Assembly (NCBI RefSeq): GCF_009755815.1
Contig: NZ_WRPK01000001.1
Coordinates: 868,001 to 932,000 of the forward strand
DNA: 64,000 nucleotides
Reading direction: 5' to 3'
Source of the DNA: Flavisphingomonas formosensis
GTDB lineage: Bacteria > Pseudomonadota > Alphaproteobacteria > Sphingomonadales > Sphingomonadaceae
The notes under the pieces are model-generated. The model was given only the letters and a program-made list of their open reading frames with translations, was not told where the DNA came from and did not search any database. This document shows positions 1 to 9,074 of this stretch, piece by piece (position 1 is the first letter of the stretch; every line of letters begins with the position of its first letter). The position numbers and the translations under genes were made by a program.

Positions 1-1
1 C

Positions 2-505
2 CGTTTCGACGAACGGCTCACCGATGAATGGGCGCGCGTAGCGGACGGCGGACCGGGCCTCGCGCTGCTGATGATCGACATCGATCATTTCAAGCTGCTC
101 AACGACGGGCTTGGCCATCCGATGGGCGACGCGCGGCTGCGCGCGGTAGCGGCTGCGCTACGCGGCAGCCTCCGGCGCGGTGGGGATCTCGTCGCACGTT
201 ATGGCGGGGAGGAGTTTGCCGCGATCCTGCCGGCGACGAGCCTGGCCGACGCGGCAGCGATGGCCGAGGCGATGCGCGCCGCGGTGGAACGGCTCGCACT
301 CTCCACGCCCGCGCCGGCGGGTGTCGTGACCATCAGCATCGGTGTCGGCCATGGCAATCCGGCCCAAGGAATGACGGCGGAAACTCTCGTGACCCTGGCA
401 GATGCGGCACTCTACGATGCCAAGCAACGGGGCCGGAATCAGGTTGCCGTGCGCCGCACGCCACTCCCTCCGCCGCAGCTTCGGGTGGCTGCTACCCCGC
501 AATAG
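2..505 (+). CDS. GGDEF-domain diguanylate cyclase, C-terminal part (5' end outside window)
   Basis: This is the 3' end of a gene that starts before the window. The frame is open from base 2, so the methionine at 71 is internal. The visible ~167 residues form a GGDEF domain. They hold the metal/GTP-binding DIDHFK stretch, the signature GGEEF at 203-217, and an intact inhibitory I-site (RGGD) five residues before it, spaced as in PleD-like enzymes. GGDEF proteins make cyclic di-GMP from two GTP at the inner membrane or in the cytosol. With an intact signature this one is probably an active cyclase under product feedback. Any sensor domain lies upstream and cannot be seen. The tail after the domain is short and basic. 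Confidence 0.93.
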   Translation, partial: RFDERLTDEWARVADGGPGLALLMIDIDHFKLLNDGLGHPMGDARLRAVAAALRGSLRRGGDLVARYGGEEFAAILPATSLADAAAMAEAMRAAVERLALSTPAPAGVVTISIGVGHGNPAQGMTAETLVTLADAALYDAKQRGRNQVAVRRTPLPPPQLRVAATPQ

Positions 506-608
506 CGGATCCCGGCCGGAACGGATCAATCGAGGCTTGTGTTGCCGCCCCCGATGCACGCAGGCCGGCGGATACCGGCCGACTCGCCGGCGAAGCGGGG
601 GCTTGACC

Positions 609-1550
609 ATGTCTGTCTGGAAATTCGTCGTCGCGCTGCTGGGCGCGGCTGCCATCACGTCGCAGGCGATCGCCGGGGCGGCGCTGCTGCCGAAGCCCTA
701 TCGCGTGGGCGAGGAAACGGCCCGCTACGATCGCGGCGTGCCCACGGTGATGCTCGAAAAGCCGAACGGGGCGGTCTCGATAACGCCGTTGCCCATGGAT
801 CATGGCAGCATCAGCTTCATGGTCGTCGTCTATAATGACAGCGATCGCGTCGCGGATTTCGACAGCGCGAACATCCGGGCCACCGTGGGCGGCCAAATGC
901 TCGCGGCGTTCACCGAGGACGAACTGGAGCGCGCCGCGAAGAAGCGCGCGACATGGTCGGCGATCGGCGTCGCGCTGCTCACCGGTGCGGCCGCGGCGGC
1001 AGCGTCCACCGCGCACACTACCGATCATTATTATGGCCGCATGCGCACGCCGAACGGCACCTATTCCTGGCACACCGCTTATCGCGACAATTCGATCGGC
1101 ATCGCCGGGGCCACCGTGGCGACGGCGGCGGGTGTCGCCGGGGTGATGAGCATCCAGGATCGGCTCGGCCGCACCCTCGCCATGCTGGGCAACGAAGCGG
1201 TGCAGCGCACGACGGTCGATCCGGATTCATCCTATGGCGGGCGCGTCGTGATGCAGAAGATCAGGGGCGAAGCGCAGGATCTCGAGCACGCGATCGACTG
1301 GAACGGCGAAACCTACCGGTTCGGCCTCCATATCCCGAAGAAGGGCGATGCGCCGTTGGCGGAAGTGCCGCCGGCCGCAAGCCCCGGACGGATGGCGCGT
1401 GGCGCCGTCCTGCCGTCGTCGCCCATGGCTGGGTCGGCGATCGCTCCGGTGGCTGCGGTTTCGTCCACGCCGCCAGTGCCAGCCGGGCCGACGGCCGCCG
1501 CGCTTCCCACCGCGCCCGGTCAGCTGCCGCGGCCTGCGCCGGGCAACTGA
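609..1550 (+). CDS. Hypothetical exported protein, 313 aa
   Basis: I do not recognise a family. The ATG at 609 follows a G-rich ribosome site and gives a clean signal peptide (basic start, hydrophobic core, cleavage near AIAGA). The long in-frame extension upstream is non-coding. The mature part begins with a soluble beta-type region. It then has two Ala/Gly-rich hydrophobic segments, around residues 115-135 and 158-178, separated by a Tyr/His-rich polar stretch. The C-terminal ~60 residues are low-complexity Ala/Pro. This suggests a periplasmic or membrane-associated envelope protein. It is convergent with the hydrolase gene downstream. The function is unknown. Confidence 0.7.
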   Translation: MSVWKFVVALLGAAAITSQAIAGAALLPKPYRVGEETARYDRGVPTVMLEKPNGAVSITPLPMDHGSISFMVVVYNDSDRVADFDSANIRATVGGQMLAAFTEDELERAAKKRATWSAIGVALLTGAAAAAASTAHTTDHYYGRMRTPNGTYSWHTAYRDNSIGIAGATVATAAGVAGVMSIQDRLGRTLAMLGNEAVQRTTVDPDSSYGGRVVMQKIRGEAQDLEHAIDWNGETYRFGLHIPKKGDAPLAEVPPAASPGRMARGAVLPSSPMAGSAIAPVAAVSSTPPVPAGPTAAALPTAPGQLPRPAPGN

Positions 1551-1560
1551 TCGGCGGCGG

Positions 1561-2595
1561 TCACGCGAAGCTGGCCGCCTCCAGCACCGCATCCGCAAAG
1601 GCGGCCGGTGCCTCTTGTGGCAGATTATGGCCGATACCGCCGCCGATCAGATGGTGCGCGTATCTGCCCCGGAATTTGGCGGCATAGGCTTCGGGTTTCG
1701 GATGCGGCGCGCCATTTGCATCGCCCTCCAGCGTCACTGTCGGCACGCCGATCGGTGGCAGATCGGCCAGCTTGTGCTCCAGCGCGTCGTAGCGCGCCTC
1801 GCCTTCGGCCAGGCCCAGCCGCCAGCGATAATTGTGGATCACGATCGCGACATGGTCGGGATTGTCGAACGCGGCTGCCGAGCGTGCGAAGGTCGCCTCG
1901 TCGAACTGCCAACGCGGCGAGGCGCTGTGCCAGATCAGCCGCGCGAAATCCTTGCGGTTGCGATCATAGCCGATCCGCCCGCGCTCGGTGGCGAAATAGA
2001 ATTGATACCACCAGGCGAGCTCCGCCTCGGGGGGCAGCGGCGCTTCGTTGAGCTTCTGGCTGCCGATCAGATAGCCGCTGACCGAAACCAGCGCACGGCA
2101 CCGTTCCGGCCACAGGGCCGCCATGATGTCGGCGGTGCGCGCGCCCCAGTCGAAGCCGGCGAGGATCGCCTGACGGATGCCGAGCACATCCATCAGCGCG
2201 ATCATGTCCACCGCCAGCGCCGCCTGCTGCCCGTTGCGCATCGTATCGGCGGAGCGGAAGCGGGTGCTGCCATAGCCGCGCAGATAGGGGATGATCACGC
2301 GGTACCCGGCCGCCACCAGCCGCGGCGCCACCTCGACGAAGCTGTAGATGTCATAGGGCCAGCCGTGCAGCAGCAGCACCGGCTGCCCGCCGCGCGGGCC
2401 TGCATCGACATAGCCGACGTCGAGGTCTCCCGCCGCGATCTGCCGAGTCGTGAACCAGGGCTCGGGCACGGCAGCCGCCACGGCTCGGGCGGCGTTGCCG
2501 ATCAGGCCGGCCGGCATGGCCAGCCCGGCTGCCGCGGCGATGCCTAGGAAGCGGCGCCGGCTCTCGTCGACGGCATCATTCTTGTCTTCGCTCAT
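1561..2595 (-). CDS. Tat-exported alpha/beta hydrolase (epoxide hydrolase/haloalkane dehalogenase-like), 344 aa
   Basis: The N-terminus carries a twin-arginine signal (SRRRFLGIAAA) followed by a hydrophobic stretch, so the enzyme is probably exported folded to the periplasm. The body is an alpha/beta hydrolase. It has the oxyanion motif HGWP, then the nucleophile elbow GFDWGA, where the nucleophile is Asp rather than Ser, as in epoxide hydrolases and dehalogenases. A late His in a GIGHNLPQE context supplies the base. The start has a GGAG site seven bases upstream. The substrate cannot be deduced. It stands alone and is convergent with the preceding gene. Confidence 0.85.
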   Translation of the reverse strand: MSEDKNDAVDESRRRFLGIAAAAGLAMPAGLIGNAARAVAAAVPEPWFTTRQIAAGDLDVGYVDAGPRGGQPVLLLHGWPYDIYSFVEVAPRLVAAGYRVIIPYLRGYGSTRFRSADTMRNGQQAALAVDMIALMDVLGIRQAILAGFDWGARTADIMAALWPERCRALVSVSGYLIGSQKLNEAPLPPEAELAWWYQFYFATERGRIGYDRNRKDFARLIWHSASPRWQFDEATFARSAAAFDNPDHVAIVIHNYRWRLGLAEGEARYDALEHKLADLPPIGVPTVTLEGDANGAPHPKPEAYAAKFRGRYAHHLIGGGIGHNLPQEAPAAFADAVLEAASFA

Positions 2596-2637
2596 TGTGC
2601 GGCTCCATGCTGGCTGTCACCGGCGGCGGCCGGCACC

Positions 2638-2745
2638 GTGAAGGATAAGTCGTCCGACCTAGCGGAGCGCGGGGTCACCCGGGTGCGCGACAATCTGATC
2701 CGCCATATGCAGGGCGGTCGCGATCCGCAGGCGGAGAGTGATTAA
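2638..2745 (+). CDS. Possible small protein, 35 aa (GTG start)
   Basis: A short open frame starting GTG encodes a charged, helix-prone peptide (about MKDKSSDLAERGVTRVRDNL, then 15 more residues) and ends TAA at 2745. Its third-position GC bias is typical of coding sequence here, and it lies in an otherwise empty gap. There is no strong ribosome-binding site and I recognise no family. It could equally be a chance ORF. Confidence 0.3.
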   Translation: MKDKSSDLAERGVTRVRDNLIRHMQGGRDPQAESD

Positions 2746-2831
2746 CCACGAAAATCCTCTGCGTCGAACGGAAATCCCTGAACAATTGCGAAGGCTTGTC
2801 GGTTCTTGGCGGATCAATTCGGAGGAAAAAC

Positions 2832-3278
2832 ATGTCCGCCAATCACGACATCAGCAAGATCGACGATCTCATCACCACGTTGATCGACAGCATCAAGGGT
2901 TATGAACATTCAGCCGAAAAGGTAGACTCCGCCGATTTCAAGGCGCTCTTTCTCGATCTGGCCGCCGGGCGGCGCGGTTCCGTCGAACTGCTGCAGCAGA
3001 CCAGCCGCGCGCTGGGCGGGAAGCCCAATGATTTCGGATCGGCGGCCGCCACCATCCATCGCCGGATCGAGGATCTGCGCGTTGCGCTGGGCGGCGGCGA
3101 CGCCGCGATCGTCAAGGAGATCGAGCGCGGCGAGGATTATCTGAAGGAGGAATTCGGCCGCGCCCTGCGCGACGATGCGATGGGCGGCGAGGCGCGCGAC
3201 GCGATCGCGCGGGCCTATGAATCCGTGACCCGCGGCCATTCGGCGATGAGCGCGCTGAAGCATCAGCTCGCCCACTGA
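2832..3278 (+). CDS. PA2169-type four-helix-bundle protein (DUF2383), 148 aa
   Basis: The ATG at 2832 lies seven bases after a GGAGG ribosome site. An earlier in-frame ATG at 2796 lacks a site and is not used here. The sequence ([20 protein letters not shown] near the N-terminus, then RGSVELLQ and long amphipathic helices) matches the DUF2383 family. These are ferritin-like four-helix bundles, often stress-induced in alphaproteobacteria and of uncertain biochemical role. The length is normal. It is monocistronic and convergent with purH. Confidence 0.85.
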   Translation: MSANHDISKIDDLITTLIDSIKGYEHSAEKVDSADFKALFLDLAAGRRGSVELLQQTSRALGGKPNDFGSAAATIHRRIEDLRVALGGGDAAIVKEIERGEDYLKEEFGRALRDDAMGGEARDAIARAYESVTRGHSAMSALKHQLAH

Positions 3279-3300
3279 GGCCGGACGCGCCTTTAACGCG

Positions 3301-3321
3301 CCCCTCCCATCATGGGAGGGG
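3301..3321. terminator. Inverted repeat between convergent genes
   Basis: A 9-bp perfect stem (CCCCTCCCA / TGGGAGGGG) with a 3-base loop lies between the DUF2383 gene and the end of purH. It has no T-run, so it is a plausible but not textbook bidirectional terminator. Confidence 0.45.
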
Positions 3322-3351
3322 CGAGCATTCGCTACGATGTTCGTTCTCCGC

Positions 3352-4941
3352 TCAGTGGCGGAAGTGGCGCATGCCCGTGAAAACCATGGCCAGGCCCGCC
3401 TCGTCGGCGGCGGCGATGACTTCCTCGTCGCGGATCGAGCCGCCCGGCTGGATGACGGCGGTCGCGCCCGCCTCGACTGCCGCGAGCAGGCCGTCGGCGA
3501 AGGGGAAGAAGGCGTCCGACGCGACCGCTGAACCGATCGTGCGCGGCTCGGCCCAGCCGGCCTTCTCCGCCGCGTCCTTGGCCTTCCAGGCCGCGATGCG
3601 GGCGGATTCGAGGCGGTTCATCTGGCCCGCGCCGACGCCGGCGGTGCTGCCGTCCTTGGCGTAGACGATCGCGTTCGATTTGACGTGCTTGGCCACTGTC
3701 CAGGCGAACAGGCAGTCGGTCAGCTCCTGCTCGGTCGGCGCGCGCTTGGTGACGAGCTTCAGCGCATCGCGCGTGATTTGGCCATTGTCGCGCGACTGGA
3801 CGAGCATGCCGCCCGCGATCGTCTTCATGGTGAGGCCGCCGCGTGCCGGATCCGGCAGCTCGCCGGTGATCAGCAGGCGCAGATTCTTCTTCTTGGCGAA
3901 GACGGCGCGGGCCGCCTCGTCCGCCGCGGGGGCGGCGACCACTTCGGTGAAGATGCCGGACATCGCCTCGGCGGTTGGGCCGTCGAGCGGCCGGTTGACC
4001 GCGATGATGCCGCCAAATGCCGAGACGCTGTCGCAGGCGAGCGCGGCCTCATAGGCTTCGATCAGCGTGTTCGCGCTGGCGACGCCACAGGGATTGGCGT
4101 GCTTGACGATGACGACGGTGGGCGGCCCGTCGCGGAATTCGCTGACCAGCTCCAGCGCCGCGTCGGCGTCGTTGTAATTATTGTAGCTGAGCTCCTTGCC
4201 CTGCAGCTGCTCGGCCTGGGCGATGCCGCGCGCGGACGGGCCGATCGGCAGATAGAGCGCCGCCGACTGGTGCGGATTCTCGCCGTAGCGCAGCGCCGCG
4301 CCCTTGCGCAGCGGCACCGACAGCGTCTCGGGCAGCGCCTCGCCCTGGTCGGCGAAGGCGAACCAGGAGGAGATCATCGCATCATAGGCCGCGGTGGCCG
4401 CGAACGCCTTGGCGGCGAAACGCCGGCGCGATTCCAGCGTCGTCGCGCCGTTGTTGGCATCCAGCTCCGCGATCAGCCCGGCATAGTCCGCCGGATCGGT
4501 GACGATCGCGACGAAGGCGTGGTTCTTCGCGGCCGAACGGACCATGGAGGGGCCGCCAATGTCGATATTCTCGATGATCTCGTCGCGCTCGGCGCCTTTG
4601 GCGACCGTGGCGGCGAAGGGATAGAGGTTGACGATGACGAGATCGATCATGCCGATCGCATGCTCGTCCGCCGAGGCCATGTGGCCGGCATCGTCGCGCA
4701 CCGCGAGCAGGCCGCCATGCACCTTGGGATGCAGCGTCTTGACGCGCCCGTCCATCATCTCGGGAAAACCGGTGAGATCGCTGATATCGCGCACCACCAG
4801 CCCGGCGTCGCGCAGCGCCTTCGCGGTGCCGCCGGTGGACACCAGCTCCACGCCATGGCGGGCCAGCGCCTGGCCGAGCTCGGCAAGGCTGCTCTTGTCG
4901 GAGACGGAGAGCAGCGCGCGTTTGATCTTTACGGTGGACAT
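3352..4941 (-). CDS. purH: Bifunctional AICAR transformylase / IMP cyclohydrolase
   Basis: PurH does the last two steps of purine synthesis: formylation of AICAR with 10-formyl-THF, then ring closure to IMP. The 529-residue product has the MGS-like IMP cyclohydrolase domain at the N-terminus ([19 protein letters not shown], and the [11 protein letters not shown] region). The transformylase domain follows, with LRYGENPHQ, the catalytic KHANPCG motif, and the C-terminal [10 protein letters not shown] stretch. I chose the ATG at 4941 (MSTVKIKR) because the in-frame extension upstream is not conserved in character. purT, another purine gene, lies far to the right, so there is no purine operon here. 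Gene identity is secure. Confidence 0.97.
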   Translation of the reverse strand: MSTVKIKRALLSVSDKSSLAELGQALARHGVELVSTGGTAKALRDAGLVVRDISDLTGFPEMMDGRVKTLHPKVHGGLLAVRDDAGHMASADEHAIGMIDLVIVNLYPFAATVAKGAERDEIIENIDIGGPSMVRSAAKNHAFVAIVTDPADYAGLIAELDANNGATTLESRRRFAAKAFAATAAYDAMISSWFAFADQGEALPETLSVPLRKGAALRYGENPHQSAALYLPIGPSARGIAQAEQLQGKELSYNNYNDADAALELVSEFRDGPPTVVIVKHANPCGVASANTLIEAYEAALACDSVSAFGGIIAVNRPLDGPTAEAMSGIFTEVVAAPAADEAARAVFAKKKNLRLLITGELPDPARGGLTMKTIAGGMLVQSRDNGQITRDALKLVTKRAPTEQELTDCLFAWTVAKHVKSNAIVYAKDGSTAGVGAGQMNRLESARIAAWKAKDAAEKAGWAEPRTIGSAVASDAFFPFADGLLAAVEAGATAVIQPGGSIRDEEVIAAADEAGLAMVFTGMRHFRH

Positions 4942-5024
4942 GGGCCTCGTTCCCTGGAGGTGGCGGATCGCCGGGGCCTGCGATTCCCCGTGCATCCGAT
5001 GGCGTTTGCTTGTCGGCGGGGCTC

Positions 5025-5063
5025 TTAGAGCATCGCGTCGGAAAGGGGAAACCGGTTTTCGGT
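5025..5063. repeat. Dispersed palindromic repeat (AGAGCATCG family), copy 1
   Basis: The element upstream of purH begins TTAGAGCATCGCGTCGGAAA and contains the perfect palindrome AAACCGGTTT. A related element occurs at 51791. Short repeats of this type are common in intergenic regions of alphaproteobacteria. Confidence 0.5.
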
Positions 5064-5126
5064 TCGGCTTGCCTTCATCCTACCTGCCGCAGCGTCGCAT
5101 CTCATCGGCAACGCTGCGGTTCATGG

Positions 5127-5147
5127 ATCCCGGATCAAGTCCGGGAT
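5127..5147. repeat. REP-like palindrome (ATCCCGGA/TCCGGGAT)
   Basis: Eight-base arms flank a 5-base loop (TCAAG), and GACG follows. It lies between the end of the heparinase gene and the purH promoter region. It belongs to the same general class as the palindromes at 19612, 19844, 19900 and 62051. Confidence 0.5.
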
Positions 5148-5187
5148 GACGAAGGGGAAAAAGTTGCTCTGGCAGGATGATACGGGT

Positions 5188-6939
5188 TCAGCCTGCGCGG
5201 CGGAGCAGCCAGGCGACGCTGGCGCCGCCGGCGGCCGTTTCGCCTGCGACGACGAGCTGGGTGGAGGGGCGCAGCCGTCCCTGGCCGTCGATCCAGAGGC
5301 TGTCCTCCACGGAAAGCGCGCCGCCGCGGCAGCGGAATTGCCATAAGGCGCCGCCGTCGATGCGCAGCAGCGCGCCGAGGCCGTCCGCAGTGCTCGTCGC
5401 CTCGACGCCGGGTGCGAGGTGGAAGCGGATGACGAAGCCTTCCGGCTGCGGCCGCCGCCGCTGTTCGGCGGGCAGCAGCACGTCCTCGCCGCGCACCTCG
5501 CGCCCGTCCACCGAGAGCGCGATCTGGCGGCGGTGGAGGAAGCCGAAGCGCTTGGCATAGCCGTCATGCGTCACGTCGATGCGGCTGCCCGCCTCGGTCT
5601 CCTGCCGGTCGAGCGAGACTTCGGCGACCCCGCGGCCGAGCGAGCCGTCGGGATGCAGCGCGGTCGAATTGCTGTCAGCGATGATCAGCGTCGAATGGGC
5701 GGCGCTGGTGCGCAGCGCGTCGACCAGGTCGGGCGGCAGCGCGCTGGTGGCCCGCGCGCCGCCGCAGTTGACGATCAGCCTATGCGTGCCGTCCGACAGC
5801 TCGAACGCCAGGGTGGAGGCGCAGCCGCCCTCGGCCAGCCGTGCGATCGGCGGCGGCGCGGCATCCACCACCACCACCGTCTGGCCGGCGGCGAGCCGCT
5901 GATAGCCCCAGTCGCGCGCCTGGCGCAGCGGCCGGGTGCGCACGCCGGAAGCCTCGACGATCGCATCGACCCGTCCTGCCGGCAACGGGCCGCCGCCTTG
6001 CCAGCTCGACAGCCCGCCATCGCCGAGGGTAACGCCGAGCAGCGCTGGCACCGCGCGGGCGAGCGCGTGCTCTATCGCATGATGCGGCTCGCGCCGGCGC
6101 ACGGCATAGACTGCGCGCAGCTGGGACAGGATCTCGATCAGGTCGAGCTGGGCGACCGGCGAACGGCTGGATATGCCGCCGTCGCTGTAGACCGCCTGGG
6201 AAAGAGCGCGCGCGAGCCCGGCCTCGCCATGTGCCAGCCGCGGATCGCCGCCCGGGATGATCAGCCCCGCCGCGACCACGCCTGCCCAGGCGGTGATCCG
6301 CGGCAGGCCGAGCGGGGCCTTGTCCGCGCTGCGATCGAGATGCCGCGCGGCGCGGGCGATGCCGTTCAGCACGGCCGAGCGGTAGACCAGGTCGGAGGAG
6401 GAGAGGATCAGCGGCGCATAGGCCATCCAGAAGAGGATGCGCCGTGCGGCGAGGTCCGCGCGCCAGCCGGCCTCCGTCACCGTGCTGCCGCACACCGCCA
6501 GCCACTGCCGCACGATCAGCTCCGCCATCGGTGCCGCCGTCTCGCGCGGGGCTGCCGCGCCGAGATCGCGCAGCCAGGCGAAGCTCTGCAGATGGTCGGC
6601 AAAGCCGGGCGACACGCCGAGGTTGCGGAAATCGAGCGTTTCGAGGCCGAGCGTCTCGCCGCGGAAGCGCATCTCGCCTTCCTCGATGATCGCACGGCCG
6701 ATGCGCGCATCGCCGGCCACCGGATCGGGAGGCACGGCGAGCAGCTTCAGCGGATAGCGCCCGCGCAGGCGGAAGCTGTGCAGCGGCGTGCGCCAGGCGA
6801 GCTTGTGCAGGCGTACGGCGATGCGCTCGCTCAGCGACAATCCCTTGTCGCCGACACGGATGAGCCGCTTGCCCGGCTCGATCTCGTCGGGTGTCTCGTC
6901 GTCGACGATTTCGGGCCTATTGGGCGCCGGCGAGTTCAT
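5188..6939 (-). CDS. Heparinase II/III family protein, 583 aa
   Basis: The N-terminal half is an all-alpha toroid-like region. The C-terminal half is the beta-rich heparinase II/III domain, with features such as [12 protein letters not shown], an [14 protein letters not shown] stretch and [15 protein letters not shown]. In this family these surround the catalytic His/Tyr region. The start at 6939 (MNSPAPNR) overlaps the end of rpe by 23 bases, so translation is probably coupled. The rpe-heparinase pairing is typical of sphingomonads, but the substrate is unknown and a role in degrading or remodelling an acidic exopolysaccharide is only inferred. No signal peptide is seen. Confidence 0.88.
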   Translation of the reverse strand: MNSPAPNRPEIVDDETPDEIEPGKRLIRVGDKGLSLSERIAVRLHKLAWRTPLHSFRLRGRYPLKLLAVPPDPVAGDARIGRAIIEEGEMRFRGETLGLETLDFRNLGVSPGFADHLQSFAWLRDLGAAAPRETAAPMAELIVRQWLAVCGSTVTEAGWRADLAARRILFWMAYAPLILSSSDLVYRSAVLNGIARAARHLDRSADKAPLGLPRITAWAGVVAAGLIIPGGDPRLAHGEAGLARALSQAVYSDGGISSRSPVAQLDLIEILSQLRAVYAVRRREPHHAIEHALARAVPALLGVTLGDGGLSSWQGGGPLPAGRVDAIVEASGVRTRPLRQARDWGYQRLAAGQTVVVVDAAPPPIARLAEGGCASTLAFELSDGTHRLIVNCGGARATSALPPDLVDALRTSAAHSTLIIADSNSTALHPDGSLGRGVAEVSLDRQETEAGSRIDVTHDGYAKRFGFLHRRQIALSVDGREVRGEDVLLPAEQRRRPQPEGFVIRFHLAPGVEATSTADGLGALLRIDGGALWQFRCRGGALSVEDSLWIDGQGRLRPSTQLVVAGETAAGGASVAWLLRRAG

Positions 6940-7600
6940 TGATCCCCCGCAACGCGCGGATATTGTCCGCATAGGCCGACGGGCCGCCCCGGAAGGTCGC
7001 GGTGCCCGCGACCAGCGCCGTCGCGCCCGCGTCGATCACCAGCCGGCTCGTCTCGCGATCGATCCCGCCGTCCACCTCCAGTTCGATCGGCTTGCCGAGC
7101 TTGTCGATCGACCTGCGCAGCGCCTCGATCTTGCGGAGCTGGCTGGTGATGAAGCTCTGTCCGCCGAAGCCGGGATTGACGCTCATCACGAGGACGAGAT
7201 CGACATCCTCCAGCACATAGTCGAGCATCTTCGCCGGCGTCGCGGGATTCAGCGCCACGCCGGCCTTCTTGCCGAGCGATTTGATGTGCTGGATGGTGCG
7301 GTGCAGGTGCGGCCCGGCCTCGGGATGCACGGTGATGATGTCCGCGCCGGCATCTGCGAACGCCTCGAGATAGAGGTCGATGGGTGAGATCATCAGATGC
7401 ACGTCGAACGGCTTCCGGGTGTGGGGACGCAAGGCCTTCACTACGCCGGGGCCGATCGTGATGTTCGGCACATAATGGCCGTCCATGACGTCGATATGGA
7501 TCCAGTCGGCGCCGGCTTCGTCGATCGCACGGACTTCCTCGCCCAGACGTGCGAAGTCTGCGGAGAGGATCGAGGGAGAGATATGAACTGTCGGTTGCAT
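6917..7600 (-). CDS. rpe: Ribulose-phosphate 3-epimerase
   Basis: It interconverts ribulose-5-phosphate and xylulose-5-phosphate in the pentose phosphate pathway. The 227-residue TIM barrel shows [12 protein letters not shown], the metal ligands in [12 protein letters not shown] and FDVHLMI, the [10 protein letters not shown] phosphate/active-site loop and EVDGGID with the catalytic Asp. I use the ATG at 7600. The in-frame ATG at 7621 would add seven residues, and neither has a strong ribosome site. It is the first gene of a two-gene unit with the heparinase-like gene. Confidence 0.96.
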   Translation of the reverse strand: MQPTVHISPSILSADFARLGEEVRAIDEAGADWIHIDVMDGHYVPNITIGPGVVKALRPHTRKPFDVHLMISPIDLYLEAFADAGADIITVHPEAGPHLHRTIQHIKSLGKKAGVALNPATPAKMLDYVLEDVDLVLVMSVNPGFGGQSFITSQLRKIEALRRSIDKLGKPIELEVDGGIDRETSRLVIDAGATALVAGTATFRGGPSAYADNIRALRGINELAGAQ

Positions 7601-7751
7601 TAACTTTGCGGGAATAAACATGCCCGCGGAAAGGGGCAACCCGAGACGCATGGCCGGCCGGCGATGTGGTTGCGAAAGCGCGACGGATCATCCGGCCTCG
7701 TGCGCGGCAAGGCTGCGGCCGCGCCCTTCGCCTCGCGTACCGGGATCCGGA

Positions 7752-7766
7752 TGAGAACGATTCTCG
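7752..7766. promoter_or_regulatory. Possible Fur-type operator upstream of the ferritin-like gene
   Basis: The sequence TGAGAACGATTCTCG contains a GAGAA-N3-TTCTC inverted repeat resembling the 7-1-7 Fur box (TGAGAAT-N-ATTCTCA). It lies about 72 bases before the ATG of a ferritin-like gene, a biologically sensible target for an iron regulator. Assignment is by motif resemblance only. Confidence 0.45.
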
Positions 7767-7838
7767 TCGGGAACGCATCCGGCGGCGAGCGGTATTGCGT
7801 TCCAGGCGCGGCCCGAAAGCCGCCGAGGAGAGCGCAAG

Positions 7839-8411
7839 ATGAACGAGACGACCAAGATCGAGTCGAGCTTCCTGAGCGACGTGAAGACTCTGCGGGAAAG
7901 GGCACGGCAATCGCTGACCGACGGGGCGGTGGTGGCGACCTATCAGGGCGACGTCGCCAAGACGATCGAGCTGCTTCAGGCGGTGGTGGCGACCGAGCTG
8001 GTCTGCGTGCTGCGCTACCAGATGCATGCCATCGCCGCGGAGGGCATCCATTCCGAGAGCGTCGCCGCGGAGTTCCAGGAGCATGCCGACGTCGAGCGCA
8101 AGCATATGCTCGATGCCGCCAATCGGATCGATCAGCTCGGCGGCGTGCCGAACTTCAACCCGGATGGGCTCGCGAGCCGTTCGGCGACCGAATATGGCGA
8201 AGGCGGCAATCTCGTCGAGATGATCAAGCAGAACCTGATCGCCGAGCGCATCGTGATCGAACATTATCAGGAACTGATCCGCTATTTCGGCGACAAGGAT
8301 CCAACCACGCGGATCATGCTCGAGGGCATATTGGCCGATGAAGAGGAGCATGCGGCCGATATGCACGACCTGCTCGTCGCGCATCAGGGCAAGCCGTTCC
8401 TTGAGGAATGA
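7839..8411 (+). CDS. Bacterioferritin-like ferritin-family protein, 190 aa
   Basis: This is a four-helix ferritin-like protein. It has the expected carboxylate/histidine ligands on consecutive helices: ATELVCVLRYQMHA, EHADVERKHM, ERIVIEHYQEL and DEEEHAADMHDL. Proteins of this type oxidise and store iron or act as Dps-like protectants in the cytosol. It is longer than classical bacterioferritin (~160 aa) because of a ~35-residue N-terminal extension. The start has GGAGAG upstream. It is monocistronic, with a possible Fur box before it and a GC-rich hairpin after it. The exact subclass (bacterioferritin versus Dps-like) is uncertain. Confidence 0.85.
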   Translation: MNETTKIESSFLSDVKTLRERARQSLTDGAVVATYQGDVAKTIELLQAVVATELVCVLRYQMHAIAAEGIHSESVAAEFQEHADVERKHMLDAANRIDQLGGVPNFNPDGLASRSATEYGEGGNLVEMIKQNLIAERIVIEHYQELIRYFGDKDPTTRIMLEGILADEEEHAADMHDLLVAHQGKPFLEE

Positions 8412-8464
8412 ACCGCTCGAAGAAGCGCGTTGATCGCTGCGTGTGATGGGCCGGTTGATGTCGG

Positions 8465-8487
8465 GGGGCGGCGAATGGCGCCGCCCC
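8465..8487. terminator. GC-rich hairpin between ferritin-like gene and tRNA-Pro
   Basis: A 9-bp perfect stem (GGGGCGGCG/CGCCGCCCC) with a 5-base loop lies between two convergent transcription units. There is no T-run. It probably serves as a terminator for one or both. Confidence 0.5.
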
Positions 8488-8497
8488 TGCCGTCAAT

Positions 8498-8574
8498 TGG
8501 TCGGGGCGACAGGATTCGAACCTGCGACCCCCAGACCCCCAGTCTGATGCGCTACCAGGCTGCGCTACGCCCCG
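8498..8574 (-). tRNA. tRNA-Pro (anticodon GGG)
   Basis: The minus strand folds as a complete 77-nt tRNA. It has a 7-bp acceptor stem (CGGGGCG/CGCCCCG), a D arm GCGC/GCGC, and an anticodon stem TCAGA/TCTGG with loop CTGGGGG, giving anticodon GGG. The T arm is GCAGG-TTCGAAT-CCTGT, the discriminator is A, and the CCA is encoded. It reads CCC/CCU proline codons. Confidence 0.97.
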
Positions 8575-8715
8575 ACCTAGGCGGCGCGCTTTAGGGGGGC
8601 TCGAGCCACTTGGCAAGCGGCGGTTGCGTGTCGGCCATCGAACGTGATAGGCGCGCGCCTTCCCGAAGCGGCCGATGGGCCGGCCGCTCAATCTTTTTCA
8701 GGCAGCCGCAAGACC

Positions 8716-9066
8716 ATGTTCGCTACCCCCGCCTTCGCACAGAATGCAGCCGGCACCGCAGGCGCTCCGGCCGGCGGACTGGCCGGTTTCCTCGCCTCGC
8801 CGCTTCCGATGATGATCGCGGTCTTCGTGATCTTCTATTTCCTCGTGATCCGTCCCCAGCAGAAGCGGGCCAAGGAACAGCGGGCGACGATCGATGCGGT
8901 GAAAAAGGGTGACGAGGTCGTCACCGGCGGCGGCATCCTCGGCCGCGCGACGAAGGTCGACGCCGATTCGGTCGAGGTCGAGGTGGCGCCGGGGGTCAAG
9001 GTGCGGGCGCTGAAGTCCACGCTGCTCGAGGTCCGCGCGGCCGGCAGCAAGCCCGCGAACGACTGA
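8716..9066 (+). CDS. yajC: Preprotein translocase accessory subunit YajC
   Basis: YajC is a small inner-membrane partner of SecDF-YidC. The 116-residue product has an N-terminal hydrophobic lead-in, one transmembrane helix (MMIAVFVIFYFLVI) followed by RPQQKRAKEQ, and the cytosolic beta domain KKGDEVVTGGGILG. The ATG at 8716 is preferred to an upstream in-frame ATG at 8644. It heads the yajC-secD-secF-Mth938 operon, with 8 bases to secD. Confidence 0.96.
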   Translation: MFATPAFAQNAAGTAGAPAGGLAGFLASPLPMMIAVFVIFYFLVIRPQQKRAKEQRATIDAVKKGDEVVTGGGILGRATKVDADSVEVEVAPGVKVRALKSTLLEVRAAGSKPAND

Positions 9067-9074
9067 GCCGCAAA

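Noticed and set aside
2779-2804. Possible EcfG-type stress promoter (GAAC-N16-CGGTT) before the DUF2383 gene
   Set aside because: The -35 (TGAAC rather than GGAAC) and the -10 (CGGTT rather than CGTT) both deviate, so the match is too weak to claim.
4942-5187. Riboswitch upstream of purH
   Set aside because: The region holds dispersed palindromes and no conserved purine, ZTP or folate aptamer pattern that I could recognise.
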